Positions 16,701-23,394 of a DNA stretch of 58,397 nucleotides are shown piece by piece (position 1 is the first letter of the stretch; each line of letters begins with the position of its first letter). Origin of the DNA: a virus. The position numbers and the translations under genes were made by a program. The notes below the pieces were generated by a model. The model was not told the DNA's origin, did not search any database, and worked only from the letters and a program-made list of their open reading frames with translations. The DNA lies in IMG/VR virus record IMGVR_UViG_3300025466_000039, positions 1-58,397 of that record; one strand, given 5' to 3'.

Positions 16701-16839
16701 GATTGACTAACTTATCTGTTTCTTCTGGCGTAGCCTCAGACGGAGCGGTATAACGATAATAACGCTTTATAAGTTCTGTCTGTGTAATGTCATCTGGAAC
16801 GCCGGAAACAATCGTTCCATCGGGCATCTGTACATCCAT
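7729..16839 (-). CDS. Giant virion-associated polyvalent protein (3,036 aa)
   Basis: It starts MDVQMPDGTIVSGVPDDIT, an N-terminus typical of phage internal or ejected proteins, behind AAGGTGCAATT. In order: a Gly/Ala-rich hydrophobic stretch at about 194-230; Pro/Glu/Lys linkers and coiled coils at about 400-1000; a region at about 1130-1370 with VFIDSGAFS, VMPDIVGD and HFLGAASD, like the TIM-barrel of tRNA-guanine transglycosylase-type enzymes; an L,D-transpeptidase-like part at about 1530-1700 with SFGCINV (Cys about 1661); HELAH at about 1919-1923 in a metalloprotease-like segment; then about 900 mainly helical residues resembling the C-terminal domains of large polyvalent proteins. Inference: it is packaged and injected, opens the cell wall and delivers enzymes. 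It is the last gene of the late operon. Confidence 0.8.
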   Translation of the reverse strand: MDVQMPDGTIVSGVPDDITQTELIKRYYRYTAPSEATPEETDKLVNRQLGLAGLLQPQAAPVAQPSVPAAAQSASPAEKPWWAPFAESATGEAELGKQVGPKVLGGNLAQDIFAAGQATPTYAKAATQALVGGNKPEDLTSQTDWQHDAIAEARELSKKNAKDPSLQDEYILGITRQKVRELPQNAMFSVLSMGAGLAAGAVGMVTGPVGGYAAGTAASGLAAYRMDTNGFLRDIRENLDDASVKATGKPLTDKQWLDYAKQYNDLVQEHGLWEAVPEALGNALGAKLGSVIFKEAGKGLMGTLKSFGASALEFGTELGTETVTQTGQHNVEVDAGLSNQPKRSFTDMGDIAKSAKEVLPDVMLMSGIMAGGAHIAGKVYDNTDYGRNKQIADAIKEDVKSGNFSPEKIKREAIARLDPNSYNQELIQPEETVDRNKKLPVAIAPPEQPPQEQQPQEQQVAAPSESQDTQAMLDELSGKNIEEAPVENQKAFDTQLEQFQLRADRNQLLEEANLIRKEDESKGKTVADNPLHVAISSLINPMARSKEGIQQAYNFGVENNRPDIVRVAESMGAEKEAPAPKVKAPKVEEPIATAPKLPPNVEQVANIPMGENTEYHVLKTPTGYTANMFDADAGKYIPGSARMFSNKTFGDEAQANALNFVREQAVKAHKFNEPAPTERPAEVKKEEPTAPKVEEKLPSEEPKAEEEKPTAAIEPKIKVGKSKLTPAPILEKLAQPAVDGINRSNDLVNQLTESMPAAKDPDAHQKAIDDLNSTADILKDKGQIAVNEMARNNKKTPGEQNRAIQKANAELKKALIEHDKSIKAAKKLITPTKTRVKKTPPPLELTNKTEDELYLEKLNKDLEYAEMARRRVKTTGLFGALRQKLKASEVNDISPDTKYTQLKNKNGGADLADIVSSGDLDEYLPYGMRHDHPNFDDKQSSEYIKEKLREDPPNYMTYDAEREIEKITGEIEDLRGNIKELEDQIKEQLELKDVNLLLEEAFNEQREADLADTVIEPEDENRVFEPSKAQLELTGQTPDEVRAAERAKEDRLKAEKEAEAKAKADEGVGEFTLTGSNRPADIAAAKGQEDLFGEAPEQRALSNIKQDMVRFASGMSGVSDLESGVKARGSHQNHGIGVDVGLLSNNAIDSLAHAILNMNVPVFIDSGAFSNFRQNLKGNGPKPLDFNKILAKYDQITEAIHNLNEDEKTDYPRPIIVMPDIVGDQAGSLALIDKHKDWIIPEIKGNITQPMIPIQNGALTLSQAYDHVVKTLGTDDFIVGVPSNAEAITRDQLADFLRESKPKKIHFLGAASDYKLNPLLNIVANESPNTQVTADASKVRSAILDGVSKGKTREQAIIDALAEEDDPGVLLAKFGPQITDESNIIDGTDLVKEVGNEEQLLLIADESNKLTANEKAVLEEEYGAKHGSNEFLERLHNDVFNFITQGAKAIKNRIRPIINKIANSLLSVAMVLNPNFITKPEIIAVPQYETRIETVYAEVPADAKAKMSPAAQQIYSVVYPTLKEELMKNNKFFIVTDKPMARNFIFNPDGSLLLDKKVLLSKSMGDFLPSGSNEIDANKITPAGLYNLGLRDASRSKGEAETAGEYDYGKVFVIEHAGEGRHGPYSMTIMHSVWTHESDAAQRLAALKTERPDVSRFSFGCINVDKATFGDLVKNHLSQMDGAKLFIVPDSATNAMDFVNGKATYRDDMMRQRVEPLTKEIKTPIKEAKKPSEEQIAAKEEEYQIPLNAAVRNFNMPIYPGAQTTMEIDRKNAVQEYAKVNQRRAYVLKEVAKQGSNLSLQQELTNLNALAKNLKDYIEDTKDEARTAGDFDTYARQLLNNYEKAKRNGLPEEGIAKEVYDVIHAAYEKAPFLLEGLKLSVIQSKDIFNSTLGEFDLAEQIVKLYKKTAGVIKAEIVRHELAHAMEQMMSPAAKVALIEAWERDFKATVKKSQNPQAKNYIQAVEVFFANPSHATYDAAVAAIPTVPKTGNKEKDREEFNNWYQFLTPSEYWAVNAEKLMHKKLGSGWDRFVLAMRRLFEGLKKVIGVNHKSEVYKVFNDIFSRKPNERIGQSIASVAAGIGVSLKSQGQMFPPAPQSQQVAPLSPQGRQGNMFPPGPPSKRNVFGGPAPQKTWDLAPETKLGNLINTLDYKIADKHVDTRQVQAAITKNVGLIDDAFDAYMKEELYHGRTANEIKDFLKNELSPIIKDLIGAKLTIDDLEQYMHNRHAEERNDAIAQINPRFADVDNEPGSGIGTQAARDYFKNLDPTKAAELAKIAAKVDDIIKGTQKILVDRGLETQETIDNWNRAYKHYIPLMRDQEELDFMHHGAGLGKGFQVKGSASKRAYGSSKSVVDILANIAIQRESAIIRSEKARIGRALYGLALKNPNPDFWLPVNPDAVKNKAALYQELVSMGLPISTAQNFIQEPKTPSLDPLTGQVRYTINAGLRSSPNVFPVRINGKDRYIFFNTKDPKAIRMAQAMSNLDAQTLGGLLGTTAMMTRWFASVNTQFNPVFGVINFARDAQGAAFNLTNTPLAGKQKEVARHVFSAMFAIIQNERAARKNQTVTGPYVALYDRFRRAGGTTGFRESFAKGNFSGKDTTIVERLWADETQRGAMKKARYLFDMLSDYNEAMENAVRLSVFKVALDNNLSEERAASLAKNITINFNRKGQSSPLLQALYAFFNPAVQGTILVGKTLKGPAGRKIVAGGLTIGVLQALWMAAAGFDADEPPDYVRDKNFIIPIGNKKYLTLPMPPGYNVVPGVARIATEYVLGKNHLISGGKPLTDAATQVLTLFADAFNPLGGGSLLQMVSPTVLDPIAATATNKDAFGRPIYKEDTALKPTPGFMRSRENATQVSQWIAEFLNYVSSPPGTHFTKGHISPTADELDYYAGQVGGGAAREVIKGAETVKSWFTSESQPSYRIPLVGRFYGDAKSAAAIQDKFYNNVTLMNKYANEVKNIEAAGQDPTKFYKQYPAAILADEVNSYYNDVNKMNQDKKEMLQAKVPIKDIRALEAAKTQTMKQFNDEIAQVQKQR
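10534..10547. repeat. Imperfect palindrome copy TGCAACTTGTTGCG
   Basis: One base off the consensus; in the giant gene, reads QQVAP in a low-complexity linker. Confidence 0.6.
15457..15470. repeat. Imperfect palindrome copy CGCAACTTGTTGCT
   Basis: One base off the consensus; in the giant gene, reads QQVAA in a Gln/Glu/Pro-rich linker. Confidence 0.6.
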
Positions 16840-16848
16840 AATTGCACC

Positions 16849-18300
16849 TTATTTAGGAAGTTGACCGAATGGTACTATATTTGGTCGTGCATTAATAGGC
16901 GCATTGGGGTTGTTGAGTGGCGAGTTTGGATTTGAAGTTGGCGGACCACCAGGCGAAGGACTTAGTGGTTGAGCTGCAAGACCAGGCAGGCCTGGCGTAG
17001 TAGTGTCTTCTGCCGGTTGTTTGGCCTTACTGGTAAACCAACTAAAAAATCCATTATCATCGCTGGTAGTATCTTGCGGTGCAACATATTGAGGAATGTA
17101 TCCATATTTATCTTTAATGGATGGATGTGCGGCATAGATTGAGTCAATCTCTTGATTGTGCAAATCAATAACTCGATTGACAGCCTTGGGATCAACATAA
17201 GGCTTTGCCAACATAGCCGCCAGGGTTTGTTTTGACCTTGAGGTTGCTTGGTTCACCCGAGCGTCAAGTTGTGCCACCAATTTATCTTCTGGTGAAACAA
17301 CCCTGCTCTTATAATAATCTTCCTCGGCAGATTGTAAGCCGGCCAATGAATTGGCTTTCTGTTGATCAATGCTGGCTTGGAAACGTTTAATATCATTGCC
17401 TTCTTTTTCGGCGCGCAACTTACCTTCATCTGCTTTAGATGAGTTAAGTATTTGAATTCCATGATATTCAAGATTTTTCCCAGCCATTAAATTAGCCTGG
17501 GCTGCATTTTGAAGCGTAATTTGATCTTTAACATCACCCTTGAGCGCCGCATTCTTTGCTTGTTCCGCCAAAAATTGCGAGTGATCCAACAAGTCTTGAG
17601 AATCTTGAATGGATTTTTTACCAGATAGGTAAGCAGCCACACCTTCTTGACCGCCTTTTGCTATATTAGCAAGACCATAAGGAGATGTTCCCCCCATCAT
17701 TGCAAGACCAGCCTGCAATAACGCCATGTGAGTATTGGTATTTTTTCTTTCGTCAATATCAGCTTGTTTGTTTTTTAATTTTTCAATGTAAGGATCAAAC
17801 AAAGCGGCGGTTTTTGCCTGTTCTGGCGCGGCCATTTGTTCCGCGGATGACTGCATTTTTTGAGTATATGTTGATATATCTTCGGGTGTTATATTTTTAG
17901 GCAAGTCAGCAGCTGTCATTGCTGTATAGCCATAAGCCGGCTGAACAAGACCTTTGTCTGCATAATGTTGTTCGCCAGTAATACCGCCACCAGCCATTCC
18001 CTGCATGTTCTGAGCCGGTAATGCACCAATCCCCTGCTCCTCTGGCAATTGGGCTTGCTGGGGCATTTGAGGCGCCTGCTGGGGCATCATCTGGGCTAAG
18101 TCTTGCTGGACTACAGGAGGAGGCGTCTGCCCTGATTGGCGAGCCATAGCTTCTGATCGCATGTTTTTGCGGTCTTGGCTTTCTTGGAACGCAAGAGGAA
18201 AGACGTACGGATCGTTGGCATGCATCTTGGCATACTGCGCCAACTGTACATCGGACATTCTTCGAAGATTAGAACTAATACTTTGCGGTGCAATAGACAT
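16849..18300 (-). CDS. Probable internal virion protein
   Basis: A 483-residue protein whose ATG overlaps the previous stop (TAATG). Residues 55-110 are Gln/Pro/Met-rich (QQAPQMPQQAQLPEEQ), 140-340 helical with coiled-coil character, and the end is Pro/Asn-rich (PSPGGPPTSNPNSPLNNPN). No enzyme motif is visible. Together with the proteins before and after, it forms a set of large low-complexity late proteins at the operon end, where podoviruses keep their DNA-ejection proteins. That role is inferred. Confidence 0.7.
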   Translation of the reverse strand: MSIAPQSISSNLRRMSDVQLAQYAKMHANDPYVFPLAFQESQDRKNMRSEAMARQSGQTPPPVVQQDLAQMMPQQAPQMPQQAQLPEEQGIGALPAQNMQGMAGGGITGEQHYADKGLVQPAYGYTAMTAADLPKNITPEDISTYTQKMQSSAEQMAAPEQAKTAALFDPYIEKLKNKQADIDERKNTNTHMALLQAGLAMMGGTSPYGLANIAKGGQEGVAAYLSGKKSIQDSQDLLDHSQFLAEQAKNAALKGDVKDQITLQNAAQANLMAGKNLEYHGIQILNSSKADEGKLRAEKEGNDIKRFQASIDQQKANSLAGLQSAEEDYYKSRVVSPEDKLVAQLDARVNQATSRSKQTLAAMLAKPYVDPKAVNRVIDLHNQEIDSIYAAHPSIKDKYGYIPQYVAPQDTTSDDNGFFSWFTSKAKQPAEDTTTPGLPGLAAQPLSPSPGGPPTSNPNSPLNNPNAPINARPNIVPFGQLPK

Positions 18301-19538
18301 TATGCCTCCATCTTGGCTAGAGCCAAATCAACCAAACCTCTTGATTTAATATCTTTGGTAGACCCGCCTTCTTTAGCGTGCATCAATGCAGCCGCAGTCA
18401 AGCCTGCTCCAGCTACCTGTGACAGCATGCTAGGAGGAGCCTGGTAAACAGACGCAGACTGCTGTGTCATCGGTAATCCACGGATCAAGTTAGACATAAA
18501 GTTCATCTGTTGATACGGGAAATTCTGCGCATTCAAAGCGTTTTGCTGATCTACATTCATTTGATTTTGGACTTGCTGTTGTTGCTGTCCGCCCAACTGA
18601 TTCTGTAGACCAATAATACCAATGTTCTGGTTGTATTGGTTATTGCCCAATGTGCCTAACGTGTTAGCGCTTTGCAATGCGGTATTCAATCCTTGAAGAC
18701 CGAAATTAGCCCCAAATTGTCCTTGTTGTGCGTTAAGATTGGCCGCTGACTGATTGGCTCCTTGATTGGCCAATTGAGCCTGCATGTTCTGGCCGGCCCC
18801 AAGATTTTGTACGCCCAACAAAGCCTGTAGGTTTGTGTTACCTACGTTGTAGCCCATGTTTTGGTTGGCCAACTGCGCTTGTAGATTGGCGGCTTGCTCA
18901 GTATTAAACTGGCCTTGCGCGGTGTTATAGGCATTGTTATATCCTTGGCCCACCAGATTACTCATGGCCAACTGATTGGCTTGATTTTGTTGAGCGTTTT
19001 GTACGCCAAAACGTGAGTTACCAAACGCTCCAGCTTGCGTTGCTTGCGCCGCATTGACTTGGTTCTGAGCGCCCTGCTGTTGACCCAATAACGCCATCTG
19101 TGGTGCTAATGACGCCTGCAAGTAAGGGTTCATGTACTGTTGCGCAGTACCAGCCGAAGTAAAACTTTGCGTGCCTACATTGCCAGGATTCGCCATCTGA
19201 AAGTTTTGCAACTGTGGTGCGTTGGCTTGACCCGCTTGGTATGGGCTGTATGTATAGCTGGCATTTAGCCCGCCCATCCCCGCTTGACCTGCCATTGCCG
19301 TTGCATCTTGCAATTGACCTGAAGACTTCAATGCCCCGGCTGCGTCATAGGACTGATTTTGCAAACCCGTAAATCCTGCAACTTGAGGCCCTTGGTATTG
19401 TTGATAAGGGTTGGTCTGAGGGTTTGTAAAAAACGCACCTTCGCCCAGCAAAGCCTGTCCATAAGGGGCAATCTCAGGCGCAAAGCCTGTTTGCATCTGG
19501 GTAATTTGTGTAGGTGTTGTCGTAGCTGTCGTGGTCAT
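18300..19538 (-). CDS. Gln/Asn/Ala-rich virion protein
   Basis: A 412-residue protein, extremely rich in Gln, Asn, Ala and Gly (for example NLGAGQNMQAQLANQGANQ and QLGGQQQQQVQNQMNVDQQN). Imperfect repeats of the form (A)NLQAQLANQNxG recur in the middle. The C-terminus becomes ordinary (GGSTKDIKSRGLVDLALAKMEA). There is a TAATG overlap with the next gene. Such composition is common in internal or tail proteins of small aquatic podoviruses; no enzyme activity is expected. Confidence 0.7.
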   Translation of the reverse strand: MTTTATTTPTQITQMQTGFAPEIAPYGQALLGEGAFFTNPQTNPYQQYQGPQVAGFTGLQNQSYDAAGALKSSGQLQDATAMAGQAGMGGLNASYTYSPYQAGQANAPQLQNFQMANPGNVGTQSFTSAGTAQQYMNPYLQASLAPQMALLGQQQGAQNQVNAAQATQAGAFGNSRFGVQNAQQNQANQLAMSNLVGQGYNNAYNTAQGQFNTEQAANLQAQLANQNMGYNVGNTNLQALLGVQNLGAGQNMQAQLANQGANQSAANLNAQQGQFGANFGLQGLNTALQSANTLGTLGNNQYNQNIGIIGLQNQLGGQQQQQVQNQMNVDQQNALNAQNFPYQQMNFMSNLIRGLPMTQQSASVYQAPPSMLSQVAGAGLTAAALMHAKEGGSTKDIKSRGLVDLALAKMEA

Positions 19539-19547
19539 AATTTTTCC

Positions 19548-22500
19548 TTATGCAGGTAAATATTTGTTAGCATTGGTGTTGGTAGCCACGCGGTCTTTGC
19601 CAGTTGTTTTTGCTCTGGCTTGTTGGATTCTGTCCATCATCTTATAAAGCTGCCTTGCGCCAGCTTCTGTAGAACCATTACCAAGTTCGGAAACGATCCG
19701 AGCAGGAACCACAAACTCACCGTCAGCAAGACGAGCAGGCTCAGGATTAGTATTGCCAATAGTAGCAGGGATCGAATCTGATACCCCATCGCCCGGGCCA
19801 CGCAGTAGACGTCCTCCATCTGAATATCCTCCTAAGTGGCCTACAGACATACCGCCCGCAGCAAGACCCAGTAAACCTCCACCTGCGGCTGCTACACCCA
19901 TGTCAGTGTATGACGGATTGCCATTGCTATCTTGGCCACCATCAGGAACCATAAGATGACCGTTACCTGCAATGTAAGAACCAGCAGGATAAGATTTACC
20001 ACCAACTGTTACTGGCGCTGAACTGGGCGTATTGGTTGCAGTTGTTGTATTGGCACTTTGATCTGTTGTGCTTTTTCCGTAAGCAGAAACACCGTTTTGA
20101 TTTAAATAGTCTAACGTCTTTTGACTTAATCCAGGAACGGGCTCTCCTTTGTATCCTGGTAGATAAGCCCCAATGTAATCTGCCGTTGCATTGAAGTTAG
20201 GATCGTAGTTTGGATTAGCAACATACGATCTAGACGTAGGATCAAATATGGTTGGCTGAGAAATTGTGTATACAGGATTCTCTTTCATCCCCATCACAGA
20301 TGTATAGTAAGGTTTAAAAATCTGGCCATCAGTCGTATAAGGAACCTTTGATGCAGGTATTTTTCCAGACAACATATCCAAAATATGTTGTGTTGCCGCA
20401 TCTGTAGTTGTTGTAGGAGCCGGAGGATTGGTAGCGCCCAGACTTCCACCCGCTTTGGTGTATGCGTCTTTCATTTGCTGTAGCGACGTCCAGTTCCCCA
20501 AGAAACCTTGAGCATTCAATGGTTGGCCTACCTCATTGGCTCTTTGAGAAACATACCCGTTTGCATCAATGAATGCGTGCGAGCCAGACACTCCAGGGGC
20601 TGACGTTGGGTTGGTCGTTGAGTTACTGATATAGCCCGGCGTGTAGTTATTTGCAGGCTGTGTCAGCGTATTTGCCATTACTGCTGCAGGAGACGCTGTA
20701 ATTGATGGCGTAGTTAAAGGTGTTGTAGGTGTAGTTGTTGGCGTTGAAACTGGTACGGTGCCCGGCAATGTTGGTGCGGGAGTAGGTGTTGGTGTAGGAG
20801 TTGGGGTAGGAGTTGGTTTAGCGGTTACTACGGGCGCTGTTGGAGTGGTCGCATTATTAATTGCTGCGTGTAGCGCATAAACACCACTTGGATCAACAGC
20901 GTTATAAAGGTTTTGAATTGTGCTTGGATTAACACCAATAGCTGTACCGACATCAGTAGGTTTAACACCCCACTTGTCCATGAGTGTGGCAATAGCTGCT
21001 TGAGCTTGCGTAGTGTTTCCACCATACAAATCTGTAGCCGCAGTAATTGCATTTTGAATGGCTTTGTTTTTATCAGCAGCGCTACCATTTTGGAAATTGG
21101 TTATGTCTGTTGATGTTGGGTTCGCAAGTGATTGCAACAACCCGTATTCTTGTGCATTTTTAATTGCCTGTATTCCAGCTTGTTGAGGAGTTGCTGTGGC
21201 ACTACCTGTAATAGCTTTATCAATAGCAGCTAAACCAGCCGGTACTGGAGCATTTGGGTTGATCCCATAAACACTTGGATTTGTCAATGTAGTTTGACCA
21301 TATGCATTTTCAATTCGGTTGTAGGTTGCGTCCCCTGGTTTTGCGCCTTCTGCTGAAATAACTTGCGGTGCAATAATGCCTTGATTGTACAATTGCTGGG
21401 CAATTTGATTGTCTGTTAAACCTTTGGATTGAAGCGCTGAAACGGCTGATGCTATATCTGCTGTACTTGAATTAGCATTGACTGACGCTGGGTTAAAAGG
21501 TGCGGGAGCAGGCGTGGGAGCGGAAGATGCTGGTGTTGAAGCAGCATTGATCAAAGGCATTATAGAAGTTATACCATCACCGCCCGACTGTGTTGTAGCA
21601 GGAGCCGGAGTAGGAGTAGAAGCATACTGTGGTGTGCCATCATCATAGTAGCCAATAATAGCAGGGATCTTTAAACCTCCGTCACCACCCACGATATTGT
21701 TAGGCCCGGGGGTATTACTAACATCAATAAAATTACCGGAAGAATCAATATAGTTACCTGAATCATCAGCAACATAGTTACGATCTGGTGCTGGTGTTGG
21801 TGCTGGTGCGGGTTGTGAAGCTGGGGCTGCCTGTTCATTTTGAATGGCCTGAGCCAATGGATTATTGGCAGGAGGTGCAGAAGCAGCAATGGCAGCATTG
21901 ACAGCCGCAGGATCAGCGTTGAATTGTTGTTCGGCAAGAGCAACATTTGCGCCGGGATTTTGAGCAAAATAATCTGTTATTTGTTGTGGGGTATAAGATG
22001 TGTATTGTGGTGTAGCAGGAGCCGCAGGCGCAGCAGGAGCGGCGGGAGCGGCAGGTGCAGATGCGTATTGAGGAGTACCATCATCGTAATATCCAATAAC
22101 CGTTCCACCATCATCGTAATGGTGAACACCACCGCCTTTGGCCAAGGCAACCAGACCGCCAGTAGCGGCTTTAGTCTGATACACATTGCTCGGGCCTGAA
22201 AATACACTACCGCCAAAGTATCGTAGTTGTTGATTGTTGGGTGCGTTGTAGTTTAATTGCTGTGGTTTAGCGGCGGCTTTAAGTAAACCAATTCCACCAA
22301 CGCCAATTGCTGCTTTTTCCCAATTTGGCAAAGCTTTAAAGTCTTGCCACAAGGTTGTTGGAGCGACTTTATCAACTGCACTTTTAGCAATTTTTTCTGA
22401 AAGTCCACTTGGTGTAGGTGTTGGCGCAGCAGATGATGGTGCAGCAGGAGATGATGGTGCAGTTTGCGAACCATTAATTGCCTGAGCATCTACATCAGAA

Positions 22501-23033
22501 GAAATATTTGAATAAGACGGAGTAGTTGGTCCAAGCGGGGTAGCGGTAAGATTGGTTTGCGCTGCAACAGGGGCATTTGAATAATTACTAAAATCAGTTG
22601 GTTGTTGCGCCAATTCATCGGCACCACCCATATTGTTCGTATTGTATGATGCGTAATTACTAATGCTTGGAGCTCCAGGGGTAGCCTGAGATGGTAGCAT
22701 CTCGGTGCCGCCCAAAGGATCAGCCGTAGCTAAATTACCTGCTCCCGATAAACTACCGAGCCCATAGGCCATTGCACCCTGCGTAAGGGCGCTACCAATA
22801 TTCCCGCCATTTAATAGATTAACCAAACCAGAAGCAACGCCAAAATTCCCAGCAGCGCTTGTAATGCCTAGATTTCCAGCGAATGATGTTCCGCCGGAAG
22901 AAAGAAACCCCTCTGGGTCTCCTGTAAAATACGCCAGTGCAGCGGCCTCGGCCATCTGTCCGATAGAACTTTTGCCTACATCATGGATGGCATTCGATAT
23001 GCCGTTCAGCGCATTGCTAAAAATATCAGACAT
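19548..23033 (-). CDS. Large low-complexity virion protein (1,161 aa)
   Basis: It starts behind GGAGCGGTTTT. The N-terminal 110 residues are Gly/Ala-rich. A duplicated unit IGYYDDGTPQYAS occurs at about residues 313 and 460, and long Ala-Pro and Thr-Pro runs join the segments. The C-terminal 90 residues are ordered and conserved-looking: GPGDGVSDSIPATIGNTNPEP, ARLADGEFVVPARIVSELGNG and a basic helix. That C-terminus is a recurrent end module in aquatic phage late proteins. Probably a virion (internal or tail) protein; role unknown. Confidence 0.7.
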   Translation of the reverse strand: MSDIFSNALNGISNAIHDVGKSSIGQMAEAAALAYFTGDPEGFLSSGGTSFAGNLGITSAAGNFGVASGLVNLLNGGNIGSALTQGAMAYGLGSLSGAGNLATADPLGGTEMLPSQATPGAPSISNYASYNTNNMGGADELAQQPTDFSNYSNAPVAAQTNLTATPLGPTTPSYSNISSDVDAQAINGSQTAPSSPAAPSSAAPTPTPSGLSEKIAKSAVDKVAPTTLWQDFKALPNWEKAAIGVGGIGLLKAAAKPQQLNYNAPNNQQLRYFGGSVFSGPSNVYQTKAATGGLVALAKGGGVHHYDDGGTVIGYYDDGTPQYASAPAAPAAPAAPAAPATPQYTSYTPQQITDYFAQNPGANVALAEQQFNADPAAVNAAIAASAPPANNPLAQAIQNEQAAPASQPAPAPTPAPDRNYVADDSGNYIDSSGNFIDVSNTPGPNNIVGGDGGLKIPAIIGYYDDGTPQYASTPTPAPATTQSGGDGITSIMPLINAASTPASSAPTPAPAPFNPASVNANSSTADIASAVSALQSKGLTDNQIAQQLYNQGIIAPQVISAEGAKPGDATYNRIENAYGQTTLTNPSVYGINPNAPVPAGLAAIDKAITGSATATPQQAGIQAIKNAQEYGLLQSLANPTSTDITNFQNGSAADKNKAIQNAITAATDLYGGNTTQAQAAIATLMDKWGVKPTDVGTAIGVNPSTIQNLYNAVDPSGVYALHAAINNATTPTAPVVTAKPTPTPTPTPTPTPAPTLPGTVPVSTPTTTPTTPLTTPSITASPAAVMANTLTQPANNYTPGYISNSTTNPTSAPGVSGSHAFIDANGYVSQRANEVGQPLNAQGFLGNWTSLQQMKDAYTKAGGSLGATNPPAPTTTTDAATQHILDMLSGKIPASKVPYTTDGQIFKPYYTSVMGMKENPVYTISQPTIFDPTSRSYVANPNYDPNFNATADYIGAYLPGYKGEPVPGLSQKTLDYLNQNGVSAYGKSTTDQSANTTTATNTPSSAPVTVGGKSYPAGSYIAGNGHLMVPDGGQDSNGNPSYTDMGVAAAGGGLLGLAAGGMSVGHLGGYSDGGRLLRGPGDGVSDSIPATIGNTNPEPARLADGEFVVPARIVSELGNGSTEAGARQLYKMMDRIQQARAKTTGKDRVATNTNANKYLPA

Positions 23034-23067
23034 AAAACCGCTCCAATAATAGTTTGTAGTTTACCAT

Positions 23068-23394
23068 TTAACCTATCTTCCAGCTAGTACCTGTCGAGTA
23101 AACAGGCACGGTATTTGTACCGCCACCAACCACCGTTGACCCAAAAGTTGTAACCGTTGCATCAGACACAAAAGTCCTAGTCCCCGCGTTGGTCATGGAC
23201 GCTGTGGGTAGTTTGGCCACTGTAGTTATGGATGTGTTGGTAATATAGGCATCAATGACTGTGCCTAAAACCCCATTCAACTGATTAAAAAACAAACGTA
23301 GAACGTTGGCCAGCCTGTCTACATACGTTTTATCGTATAAATCTGGGGCTATGGGCAGGTTCGGTACTGCGGGATTGATGGGTTTTGTAGCCAT
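23068..23394 (-). CDS. Small tail/virion protein
   Basis: A 108-residue protein. The N-terminus is PAVPNLPIAPDLYDKTYVDRLANVLRLFFNQL, and the C-terminus is the recurrent segment ATVTTFGSTVVGGGTNTVP followed by VYSTGTSWKIG, typical of phage fibre and tail-associated proteins. It overlaps the next upstream gene by one base. A structural role is likely; the exact position in the particle is unknown. Confidence 0.65.
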   Translation of the reverse strand: MATKPINPAVPNLPIAPDLYDKTYVDRLANVLRLFFNQLNGVLGTVIDAYITNTSITTVAKLPTASMTNAGTRTFVSDATVTTFGSTVVGGGTNTVPVYSTGTSWKIG

